Position numbers and translations under genes: made by a program. 64,000 bases of DNA, taken from the NCBI GenBank assembly GCA_029718625.1, contig CM056387.1:37672824-37736823 (forward strand), in the 5' to 3' direction. Source of the stretch: Synaphobranchus kaupii (lineage: Eukaryota; Chordata; Actinopteri; Anguilliformes; Synaphobranchidae). Shown here piece by piece: positions 1 to 10,223 of this stretch (positions within the stretch are counted from its first letter, which is position 1; every line of letters begins with the position of its first letter). The notes beneath the pieces are model-generated. The model was given only the letters and a program-made list of their open reading frames with translations. It was not told the DNA's origin and searched no databases.

Positions 1-154
1 AGCACCTCCATCCTCACTCCTCTACCAAAGCACCTCCATCCTCACTCCTCTACCAGAGCACCTCCATCCTCACTCTTCACAGAGAGCACCTCCATCCTCA
101 CTCCTCTCACACACACAGCACCTCCATCCTCTCCCAGAGCACCTCCACACTCTG

Positions 155-158
<4 letters not shown>
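1..158. repeat. tandem repeat, AGCACCTCCATCCTCACTCC units
   Basis: About five copies of a roughly 30-bp unit with decreasing regularity, running into a (GT)n tract. It is truncated by the window start. Confidence 0.85.

Positions 159-192
<34 letters not shown>
159..192. repeat. (GT)n microsatellite
   Basis: About 17 uninterrupted GT dinucleotides, between a minisatellite and unique sequence. Confidence 0.95.
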
Positions 193-194
<2 letters not shown>

Positions 195-900
195 ATTTCA
201 CTGCAGTGTCCTCCCATTGCCCGTCTCCCATTCTCCATTTTCACACAATTATCTCTTGTACTTTTACGCTTTTTTATTTTATTAGTTCATTTACAGATTT
301 TCTTTTTGTGACTTTGTGATATGCATTTTTTTTCTCCAGGTCTAACAAAGAGAATGCAGTTTCTCCAGTTTGGTTTGTTTGCTGTTTTTATTCTAGATTT
401 TGTTTTTGGTGAAACTTGGCACTGCGACAGAGTCTCGCTCGTGACATTTCATCACCGTGTTTGACCTGTCAGACGGACAGCGTCGAATGTCACGTCTACG
501 CCTGCCTCTCACACACAGGCACGCACGCGCTCTCCCCCTCACCTGCGGCCACGCCCGCTGAGACGAGGCCTGGGGGGGTGGGGGGATGGGGGTTCAGTCA
601 GAGAAGGTTCTGGAACGAAATGGCTGCTTCCCGCGAGCCTGCGCCGGGGCTTTAATTAGAGAGCGGCGGATTGATGCTGAAGAGGTGCAGGCTGGGTAAT
701 GGGGAGGGGTTTTGTTAACCTGTGTGCAGTCAGTAAGCACGGCGGACCACTCTGCCCCAGCCGGGCGGTGAATAATTGCTAATCAAACACAGAATTGAGA
801 GGAGAACAGAGTGAGCACTGTAAACAGCCTGGACTGGGCTCTTTAATTTAACCATCTCCGGGGAATTGGTTTCACCGTCCAGCCGAGTGTGTGTCTCTCA
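193..900. promoter_or_regulatory. gene-free stretch, possible conserved non-coding part at 640-860
   Basis: No coding pattern. Part 640-860 is of low repeat content and dense in homeodomain-type cores (TTAATTAG, GGTAATGG, AATAATTGCTAATCAAA) and a forkhead-like TGTAAACA. This is only compositional suspicion; conservation cannot be tested here. Confidence 0.2.
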
Positions 901-979
901 CCAGACGCACACACACATACGCGTGCGCGCACACAGCAGTCAGTCGTCGTCTTCAGGACAGTAATTTGATTTGGTGCAC

Positions 980-980
<1 letters not shown>

Positions 981-1030
<50 letters not shown>
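981..1030. repeat. (TG)n microsatellite
   Basis: 25 uninterrupted TG units; generates spurious Cys/Val ORFs on the + strand and His/Thr on the minus strand. Confidence 0.95.
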
Positions 1031-1034
<4 letters not shown>

Positions 1035-1199
1035 CTTGTGTGTTTATGTGTACATGTGTGTGCCTGTACGTGTTTGGGTCTGTGTGCATACATACCTGTG
1101 TGTGTGTATGCATAAGAAGACATATATGTATGTCGACAGTTATACGCCCACGTGCCGTATGCGTGTTTCTGCATTAATAAATGAGATTTCTTTTTCCTT

Positions 1200-1540
1200 T
1201 TGAAAAGAATGTGAAATCTCAGTACTCCGAGCGCACCATCAGCAGCTGTAAGCAGAGGGAGACGGTCATTTCACAACGCCGCGCAGAATCGGCACGCAGC
1301 GATCAAGATGGCCGCCATGGGCGGCGCGCTCTATTAATACCGCCGAAATCACTGCAATTTTGCGCCCATTTATTTCAATTTCTGCCGCTCGTGTGAAACG
1401 GCAGCGTCCGAGCGCGCGGTGCTGATGACTGGCAGGACGGGGGTTAATAAAAGCCGGCGTCCCCCTGGGACCAGCGCTGAGCCCGACTGCCCTTCTGACA
1501 GCGAGATAAAGCGGCCGTCCAATTAGAACTATACGTGCTC
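1200..1540. promoter_or_regulatory. GC-rich non-repetitive stretch with YY1-like site
   Basis: Contains AAGATGGCCGCC at 1306-1317 (YY1-like), several GCGC-rich segments and a GTCCAATTAGAAC homeodomain-type site near 1520. No gene recognised. A regulatory role is speculative. Confidence 0.2.
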
Positions 1541-1656
1541 ATACATCTCACCCAATGTCTTCGCTCTTTTACCTCGGCTATGCTTTTATATTTGTGCTTT
1601 TTATTTGTATATTTGATTTGTAAATATGTATGTTAATGTACATATGTGGACATGAG

Positions 1657-1985
1657 TGTGTGTGTGTGTGTGTGTGTGTGTGCACGTTTACTGTACACCG
1701 TATATGTATTGATTTTTTATTTCCGCACGTCTGCTTCCTGTTTTGATCACATGAATATGGTTAGGGTAGTCTTCCTGAGAAGGGTGGAGCGGGATGCAGA
1801 TGTTTGTACGTAGCATAGAGTACTTGTGTGTGTGTGTGCTGTTATGCCTGTGTGTAGCGCACAGTACTTGTAAGTGTGTTGCGTGTGTGTCGTGCACGGT
1901 ACTTGTGTGTGCTGTTATGCGTGTGTAGTGTACAGTACTGTGTGTTGCGTGTTTATTGTATGTGTGTGTGTGTGTGTGTGTGTGT
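1657..1985. repeat. TG-rich tract with two (TG)n cores
   Basis: (TG)n at 1657-1681 and at 1961-1985, with degenerate TG-rich text between them. Confidence 0.85.
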
Positions 1986-2032
1986 TGGGGTCCGTGGGGT
2001 TTGTTATTGCCATCACTTGACTCAGGCCATAA

Positions 2033-2532
2033 NNNNNNNNNNNNNNNNNNNNNNNNNNNNNNNNNNNNNNNNNNNNNNNNNNNNNNNNNNNNNNNNNNNN
2101 NNNNNNNNNNNNNNNNNNNNNNNNNNNNNNNNNNNNNNNNNNNNNNNNNNNNNNNNNNNNNNNNNNNNNNNNNNNNNNNNNNNNNNNNNNNNNNNNNNNN
2201 NNNNNNNNNNNNNNNNNNNNNNNNNNNNNNNNNNNNNNNNNNNNNNNNNNNNNNNNNNNNNNNNNNNNNNNNNNNNNNNNNNNNNNNNNNNNNNNNNNNN
2301 NNNNNNNNNNNNNNNNNNNNNNNNNNNNNNNNNNNNNNNNNNNNNNNNNNNNNNNNNNNNNNNNNNNNNNNNNNNNNNNNNNNNNNNNNNNNNNNNNNNN
2401 NNNNNNNNNNNNNNNNNNNNNNNNNNNNNNNNNNNNNNNNNNNNNNNNNNNNNNNNNNNNNNNNNNNNNNNNNNNNNNNNNNNNNNNNNNNNNNNNNNNN
2501 NNNNNNNNNNNNNNNNNNNNNNNNNNNNNNNN
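2033..2532. other. assembly gap (500 N)
   Basis: Exactly 500 undetermined bases, a conventional gap size. Open frames across it are artefacts. Confidence 0.99.
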
Positions 2533-3950
2533 TTAGTCTGCCTCAAAATTGAATAAGGGAAAATTTATATTGTTGCCATAGAATATGATATATAACCACT
2601 GTCTCAGTAAGTATTAGCATTAGTTGTAATTCATATGGCAAATAAGTATATTTTAGGTAGTAAAACTAATTGTATATTTTATTTACAGAGTAAAATGTTG
2701 CACATTGTTTCCCTGTTCACCTGGAGGGACAGCTGTTATTATCATGTTAAGCTGAAATTCTCCACCATAGCAGTTTCCCAAAATGAAACATGGTTATGTC
2801 TGGAGAGTCATTGGTCTCAGTGACGTATGTTTATTCTTTACTGAAACCGTCATCATGAATAGCAAAGTGTTCAAACACCAGCTTTTGGGCAAATTAATGG
2901 TGGTTTTGGACAGTAAAAATATCCAAGATTGTAAATCAGCAAATAGTGGGGTCTCAGATTCTTGACTGACGTAAATTATTAACCAGGAAACATGTGTACA
3001 TGTGTGGAGTGGCAAAAAATAATTAGGTTTAGATTTGTTATTCTTGTGTCAACATCGTTCATGTATGGTTGAAGTGTTGATTGTGCCTGTGAAGAATCTC
3101 CCTTACAATCTGTTTATCTGAGGATTTAATATCCTGTTAAAATCAACACCAAGTATTAATATGAGTTAATTAAGTTACAGTTAATTATATTGACTTCAAT
3201 AAAAAAATAAATGCCTGGTTAGTTAAGAAGAATGTAAGAAGGATTAAAACACGCCTGCTTTATGGCGGGTTAGGGTTAGGGGTGCTGAGTGGCTCATTTG
3301 TTTCATGGCTAGGGTTAGGGTTTGAGCCAATTTTGAGCCAATAAGATTTAGGAATATAACACGTTGCTGCTGTATTTACATTTGTTTACATTACTTTCAA
3401 AAATGCCGGACCAATATGCATGTGGCAAGAGGCTACACCGGAAGAAAGACAGCTGGATCAAAAACCGGACTGCCCGGTTCAACAATGGACATCTGGCCAC
3501 CCTATTTAATAATGTCTTTATCAAATGTTTGTTCTTTCTTTGGTGTGGTGACCTGTGATCCACTAACTTGAGCAGTGCTTAAATTGAGCCTGGACTTTTC
3601 AGGAATGAGTAGGCCTACTGGCATTTCTGAATTTTGCTTGCATCCAGCTGTGTTTTGATCATTACACACACTGGTTTTGTGCAGCTGGCTTCACTCAGGG
3701 CACGTAAAACATTTTTAAAAAGACAAAGCATTAGCTAGCTAACGATGAAGTAAAGTATGAAGTTTTATGTATTGTTGTGTTTGCGTCTAATTTCAGAGTA
3801 GGGCAGCTGTTCAAGTACTGCAATACTCACGTTTTCAAGCCAACAAAGCGTGTCCTGTATGGCCACAGCCGATTCGCCAAAACGTGACAAAACGTGTCTG
3901 TGTAGAACCCCGGGCCAACCAACACCATCGCCCTTGTTGACATTTTACAA
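2533..3950. other. intergenic, no gene seen
   Basis: AT-rich sequence with two short telomere-like patches (TTAGGGTTAGGG at about 3268 and TAGGGTTAGGG at about 3310) and GAGCCAAT pairs at about 3322-3342. Frames are short and uncharacteristic of genes. Confidence 0.6.
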
Positions 3951-3954
3951 TTCG

Positions 3955-4310
3955 ACCACTGGATGAGCCCCTCTAATCCAGACCGCGCCAGTGCCAACTG
4001 TGGCCGGTAGCTCCATAGGGCGCATGTCATTACTCAGGGTATGGGAGGGTTCAGTCGTTTAGGGGTCCATGTTCATTGCTATCTAGCGACCCCCGCTGGT
4101 CGATCGGGTGCCTGTGGACTGCATGCTATGAAAGGTCCTCCTCAGACTCAGATCTATGTGAGCGTAGTTCTATTCTGCGGTGTCCACACTCTCCCGAATT
4201 GCCAGTGGGTTTTGTGCATGAATGCGGCTTGCGTTACAATTGGTCATTCCAAATTAGGGTGGGAATTGGACATGCTCAGCCCCACATTGGGCGCCAAATT
4301 TATAATAAAT
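3955..4310 (+). mobile_element. SINE-like dispersed repeat, copy A
   Basis: Shares long blocks with the copy at 62845-63304 in the opposite orientation: GTGGCCGGTAGCTCCATAGG, GGGAGGGTTCAGTCG, TTGCTATCTAGCGACCCC and GGTGGGAATTGGACATGCTC, ending GGGCGCC and an AAT-rich tail. No protein coding. Confidence 0.75.
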
Positions 4311-4880
4311 TAAACAAAAAAAACACCCTCTCTGGGACTTAACCATTGTCAGTCAGATCACCTCCGCCACTTGTGGGCAGCACCTCAAATAACCAAACAA
4401 GCCTAACATCTCCGATAAACTGATACTCAAACCAGCCAACCTCCTATATGGATGAAGCCACCTCAGTTTAAAACAGGAACAGCAATAAACCCAGGAGCCC
4501 GTTCACACAATGTGGGCATGTTATTCAGCCATGCTAGACTTTTCAGTGCCATTCAAATCACCTAGTGGTCAGCAATAACTGCTCCCACTGTCCAGCACTG
4601 GCAGGCATTTCCATCCAGTCACTAAACTGCTTTGTTCCCGCCCCTGATGTGATACTCTTCTTATCCTGGTTCTAACCAGCAGAGTTGGGCATTTTTTATT
4701 TTTTATTATTCTTTCCAAAAGAAGCGATTCTGGTTTTTGCTGAGTTCTGAAAAATGTCTTTAAAGCGGAGACTGCTGTCCATGTTGTTGTGTTGTGTTTC
4801 CTGCGTGGCCTCCTTATTCTGCCTGCACCCAAACCACAACAACTGCATCTCTCTGGGAGCCAGGTGAGTGTGTTTCTGTG

Positions 4881-5052
4881 TCTGTGTGTGTGTGTGTGTG
4901 TTTGTTTGTTTGTGCGTGTGTTTGTGTGTGTTCGTGTGTGCTTGTGTGTGTGCGGGTTTTTGTGTTTGCGTATGTGTGTGTGTGTGTGTGTTTGTGTTTG
5001 TTTGTGCGTGTGTGTTCGTATGTGTGTGTGTGTTTGTGTGTATGGGAGTTTT

Positions 5053-5095
<43 letters not shown>

Positions 5096-5108
5096 TGCGT
5101 GCGTGCGT
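4881..5108. repeat. long degenerate (TG)n microsatellite
   Basis: TG/TTTG/TGCG mixed repeat of about 230 bp with a pure core at 5055-5090. The 183-residue reverse and 110-119-residue forward frames across it are artefacts. Confidence 0.93.
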
Positions 5109-5635
5109 TTCTGTTAGCAATGTTGTTCTGGACAGATTTTCATGAATATGTGAGATCAGTAAGATGGTGTATAGTCTGTAGTTGTATTGACATGTACTGA
5201 ATGCATCTTAGGGAGTGAGTTTTGTGCTGAAATTTTAAGATCTTACTTTTTCAAATAAAATAAATACAAGCATCCTCTAATTCACATTAACTATTATGGT
5301 TTAATGTATTTACAGTGTGTTTGGAAAATCTACAATATTTCCATTGTTGACAAAGTTTCTATAGCCAATATAACTCCATTTATCAAATCATTGAGATTAA
5401 AGCCTGCATACAGAAGAGAATATTCATATCCTCCTGAGCCCCAGCAATACATTATTGTCCCTTGTAGGGGACATGGGCCTCTGGTCTTAATCTCAAGAAC
5501 CATATATTCTATGCTGAAACATACACTACGAGGGGCCTTAAATAAAAATAAAATTAATAATATTTTTGAATATATTTTCACTGCACCATGTTTTTGTCAT
5601 CCAAGATACTTTCATTATGTCGAAAAATTCAAATA

Positions 5636-6028
5636 CTTAAAGGGCAAGTTCACCCAAAAATGAAATTAAGCTATGTTTCTATGTACCTGCCCTCTATCCA
5701 TCCAGATCGTTTAACTGAGATTTAACTACTTATATATGCTGCAGCTCATCATGATATCAACCTGATACAACGGACCTCAATGTGGAGCTCAAAGCGCCAA
5801 AACTTTACATTAGAAAAAATCAACAGCAAAGTCTCTATGATGACACATGAACATCCACAGACCTTGTTGTGCACTTTCTTTTTTCGAAAACTACTTTCTA
5901 CCGAAGTACGCCAACTTGGTGTATCCACCCAGTCTCAAAAGCACGCCAGTATTCTGGGGCTCACTGTGTTGACACTATCTTCAATTTAACTATCTTTAAT
6001 TTATTTTTTGGGTGAACTGCTCCTTGAA
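5636..6028. mobile_element. MITE of about 390 bp
   Basis: The left end AAAGGGCAAGTTCACCCAAA is matched inverted by TTTGGGTGAACTGCTCCTT at the right. This end type is common in fish DNA repeats. No coding sequence. Confidence 0.65.
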
Positions 6029-6291
6029 GATTTGTTTCTGCCAGGTCTCAGCCAGGAGGATATTGTTGGATTCATTTGTTTTGCTTTATTGGCACTATTA
6101 ACAACAGTATATTTTGTGTGTCTGTGTGTGTATGGCTGTGTGTACACCTGTATGTATATATGCATGTGTGTGTTTAAATTATTGCAGGAATCTGGTGACA
6201 GTTGTTCAGCAGCTGTACCAGCGCATTTTGAGGCTGTTTCGTGCTACCCTGTGAACCCAGCGCCATTTCTCCCACTGTCTCTGGAGCAGTA

Positions 6292-6898
6292 GTGTCCCAC
6301 TGTCCCACTCAACAATCTGTCCCACTGTTCCACTCAGAGACCTGTCCCACTGTCCCACTCAACAATCTGTCCCACTCAGTGACCTGTCCCACTCAACAAT
6401 CTGTCCCACTGTCCCACTCAACAATCTGTCCCACTGTCCCACTCAGAGACCTGTCCCACTGTCCCACTCAACAAGCTGTCCCACTCAGTGACCTGTCCCA
6501 CTCAACAATCTGTCCCACTGTGACCTGTCCCACTCAACAATCTGTCCCACTGTGACCTGTCCCACTCAACAATCTGTCCCACTGTGACCTGTCCCACTCA
6601 ACAATCTGTCCCACTGTGACCTGTCCCACTCAACAATCTGTCCCACTGTGACCTGTCCCACTCAACAATCTGTCCCACTCAACAATCTGTCCCACTGTGA
6701 CCTGTCCCACTCAACAATCTGTCCCACTCAGTGACCTGTCCCACTCAACAATCTGTCCCACCGTGACCTGTCCCACTCAACAATCTGTCCCACCGTGACC
6801 TGTCCCACTCAACAATCTGTCCCACTGTGACCTGTCCCACTGTGACCTGTCCCACTCAACAATCTGTCCCACAGTCCCACTCAACAATCTGTCCCAGT
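6292..6898. repeat. CCCACTCAACAATCTGT / CCCACTGTGACCTGT minisatellite
   Basis: A mixture of a 17-bp unit (CCCACTCAACAATCTGT) and 14-16-bp units (CCCACTGTGACCTGT, CCCACTCAGTGACCTGT) in a higher-order period of 32 bp, about 600 bp in total. Confidence 0.93.
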
Positions 6899-7357
6899 CA
6901 GAGGATCTGTAGTTTGCAAACGGAGCGCCTCTCATCAAGGGATGTCAAGCTTGTCTTGGATCATTTCTACATTTATTTTGGACCCAGTGTTCACGTTTGC
7001 TGTTCACATAACCTGGAAGTGAAACCAATTCACAAACATCCATATTATGTGCTGGGTCTATTTCTTTGCTTTAGCGCGTGGATTAGTGGTTTACAGCAAA
7101 TGTGCTATTGATGAGACTCATTTAGACACTTACTGTATACTTTAAGGGAATGGCTTGTTGCTCATAAAAAGATTCCAGGAGCTATGGAGATTCCTACAGA
7201 TGAGCATGGATCTATAGCAACATGAAAAATTATGCACCTCACAGTTTTGGGGAAAACTATAATAGCCTCCTGCAAAAGAGCAGATTAATCCTGCTTCCAA
7301 TGAAGAATGTCTCATCACAGCCCCCTAAAGGAAGAAAACGTTAATGAGTAATTAGGA

Positions 7358-7377
7358 CCCCCCCCCCCCCCCCCCCC
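7358..7377. repeat. poly-C tract
   Basis: 20 consecutive C within otherwise unique intergenic sequence. Sequence length may be unreliable here. Confidence 0.9.
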
Positions 7378-7998
7378 TACAGGCTTGGAATAAGGATATA
7401 CTTGTCACATTGGACTACATAGGATATCTACTACATCCGTGTAGATCTTCCAATCATCCAGTAATCTTTCAGTTCATGAATCCCACTATATCAGTCTGTG
7501 TCATATACGGATCACTGGTTCTGATGTTACACAGATGAGGTCCGGGTGAATGCTTATTCCTCAAAACTACATTGATATTTATTCAAAAGCATAAAGGTAT
7601 CTTGTAATACCTTAGCTGATATTACACATCCATCCTTTACATAATTGTGGACGCCGTTGAATATTTTACTGATAATGCTATTTTAAAAAAATCTACTTTA
7701 AATCTGTAAACATGTAGTGTACTGCTTTTATTTAAAAGGATACAGATTTTCTGTATAATTGGAGTGGAATAAAGTGTTCTTTGCAATAACAAATTGTTGT
7801 TCTTGTGACCCCAGAAAGAAGCCACTGATTTATTTTTTTATTTTTTTATTACAGCTGAAGTCAATTTTGTACACATATGCAGTTAAACCCATGAATTAAG
7901 TTAAACCCATACAATACAATACAATCAGTGTTAAAACATGGATGAAATTCTGAGAGAAAGACATCATCGGTACAACAGTGAGCAGAAGTGCATACTCC

Positions 7999-8280
7999 AG
8001 GGGCCACGAGTAAAAGAAATGCGTAAAAGAATGCTCAGGGAAAAAGTCCAAAATCTGCTTTCGCAAAGTTTTGCATTTTCTCCCTCTGCCTTTCCATCAC
8101 GGTGTCGCCATATCACACTGACTCCAAACATTGTGCACGCATGGTGTCCAGCGCGTGCCGAGGTACGCAGATTCTCAGAGCACGTATTATTTTATACATC
8201 TGAATTTCAGCGTGGAAACGCACGTACGCAGCTTTCTGATGCCATTTCTCTGCTCAGCACTGTTTATACATGTGGCCCCA
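7999..8280. mobile_element. possible MITE with GGGGCCAC ends
   Basis: GGGGCCACGAGTAAAAG on the left and TACATGTGGCCCC on the right form short inverted ends about 280 bp apart; the interior has CGCACGTACGC-like text. A 118-residue open frame across it (7938-8294) has no family features and includes flanking DNA. Confidence 0.4.
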
Positions 8281-8299
8281 TGTATGTGCATTAATTAAA

Positions 8300-9254
8300 G
8301 TGTACAGCTAAACGAACAAGAAAACTCAGTTCAGCTGACTACAAATTTCAACCTGGTTTGAGGACAGCCGGTTTCATGAAAGACTGTGGTAGCCCAACAC
8401 TGGATTCGGTGACTTTATGTTTTCATTTGTTTGTTGAGTGCCTGTACACACCTTTGTCATCTTGGACAACTCAAAAAACACTGCCTTGCAATACATGTTC
8501 TTCTGTCTATACTTACATACTGTCTTAAACATGTCTCAGGCTTGGAGCGAACTAAAATGTCCTCACATAAAGATCATTCCAATTAACAAAATAACTGCAT
8601 CCTCAAACAAGTTGCACTCATATTGTGCTTTTGTATGGCCATTACATAGAAAAGATAAATGTTTCAGTGAGACATACACAATCATGAAAATAAATTTGGG
8701 TGTGTAAAACACCAAAGAATGACATCAGGAATTTAAATTTTTTTATGTGGACAGACTAATGTCATGGTCAGTTCAATGTTATATCAAATGACAACTTTTA
8801 TCCATAAAACAGAAATATGCAATTACACTCCTGCATTGGTCAAATAATTTAAAAGTAGACCTAGACCCACATAGCCTAGGCTATTGCAAAACACCACTTT
8901 ATTGATAAATGACTAACATAGGCTATCTGTCTGCTGACCTTCGCCAGAGTATCAGAGGAACCCTAATAAACAAGGTAGCCTAATATTTTCTAAAACATTA
9001 CCAGGTTTGTCAACGTTATGGATGTAGCTTGTTGTACATCCGTTTCAGATGCTTCCATCAGTGTGTGTGTCCTCATGGTAAATAACAGAGTCGCTGTTGG
9101 TACGTATTGATCTGTCCTAAAAACAAAATGAGACACGACCGACTTGTATAGCTCTATAAAATGAACATTACAATGTGTGTACGACTGGCGTATCCGTAGT
9201 TTCACTGTCAGTGACGGACTGACTGATCATGTAATCTTGTTCACGGTCAAAAAA
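8300..9254. other. intergenic upstream of slc25a14, nothing recognised
   Basis: AT-rich sequence with no exon-like conservation or obvious repeat structure. Frames of up to 89 residues are uncharacteristic. Confidence 0.5.
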
Positions 9255-9960
9255 TTTGACTTTGAAAGGGGGCGTGACATCACGCCCACATATAGTGACA
9301 TAATTTCCTCTGCATCATTTCCGTGTCTGTGCCATTCATGTGATATGGGCAGCTAGTAAGTCGACCAAGTTTTGTACTGTTTCATTTATGAAGTTAGCAA
9401 GCTAACTACTCTTCAGGTGGTCGACAACATGAAGAGGAAAATATATTAAAGTTCGATTCTTACCTCAGGCAACGGTATGCATTGTATAGATTAATTTACT
9501 TTTGTTATTGAATCATAAACGCTTCTTTGAGAATTATTACCGAGATATGTATAACGTTAGCTGGCTAGCTTTAGTAGCTAACTATCGTAAGCAACCTAGC
9601 AACCAGAGTGTTAGTTATGATGGTGTAACTTACTTCCAAAACTCGCTTGCAAGCGAAGTTTCTTAAGATTGTTCAGTTTATTTACAACTGTTTACATGCG
9701 TAAAGGAGTGTTTTGCTAGATCTGTAGTTTTTTTAAATTATATTCCGAGTAGGTATGCAACAATTGCTACGACTTTGACTCGTTTCAGTTAGCTAGCTAG
9801 CTCTATATTAGCGGACATGCTGGAGGGCTACAGGGCTGTAATTTTTGTGCTGTCCCGATTAGGAAGTGGGCGTTAGTTCAAGCCAATTTTAAACCAATTG
9901 ATGCTCGGTACAATTTTATTGGCTTAAACTATAGCCAATAGCACCCGGGAAATTCCACAA
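9255..9960 (+). promoter_or_regulatory. likely slc25a14 promoter region
   Basis: A near-palindrome at 9271-9288 (GGGCGTGA, two bases, TCACGCCC) holds a CRE-like core TGACATCA at 9276-9283. Nearer the gene there are four CCAAT-type boxes within 57 bp: CCAAT at 9883, 9894 and 9935, and ATTGG at 9918. The start codon is about 120 bp further on. No transcription start can be placed, and non-coding 5' exons may exist. The CCAAT cluster is partly self-complementary, so it could instead be a foldback repeat. Confidence 0.35.
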
Positions 9961-10057
9961 TGGGGTTTGCATGCATTTTTAATGTATGCGTTTCATTCCG
10001 GTGCCGAAGTCTGCAATGCTGCAAACCTGGTCGGGAATCTGTAAATTGGAGAACGCA

Positions 10058-10223
10058 ATGTTAGTTTTCGTGCGCTTAAAAGTATTTATTTGTTTGTACT
10101 GGGGTGGCGTTTTCCTCTTATTAGCAGGTCTCCATCAGACTGAAGGCGCTAGCACAGAAATGACCAATCTCAACTGGAAACCGTTTATCTATGGAGGGAT
10201 GGCCTCCATCGTCGCAGAGTTTG
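10058..10223 (+). CDS. slc25a14: slc25a14 coding exon 1
   Basis: Encodes the hydrophobic N-terminal extension and the start of carrier repeat 1 ([18 protein letters not shown]). It ends TTTG|GTAAGC in phase 1. The reading frame is open upstream to 9986, so the exact start is inferred by similarity to mammalian SLC25A14. Confidence 0.85.

Noticed and set aside
1876..2556. 226-residue ORF on + and overlapping frames
   Set aside because: Consists almost entirely of the 500-N gap.
3262..3330. TTAGGG-type patches as an interstitial telomere
   Set aside because: Only two or three hexamers per patch; too short to call.
4569..5120. 183-residue His/Thr-rich reverse ORF and Cys/Val-rich forward ORFs
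   Set aside because: Translations of the TG/CA microsatellite.
7938..8294. 118-residue ORF starting MDEILRERHH
   Set aside because: Overlaps a MITE-like inverted-end structure and flanking DNA; no domain recognised.
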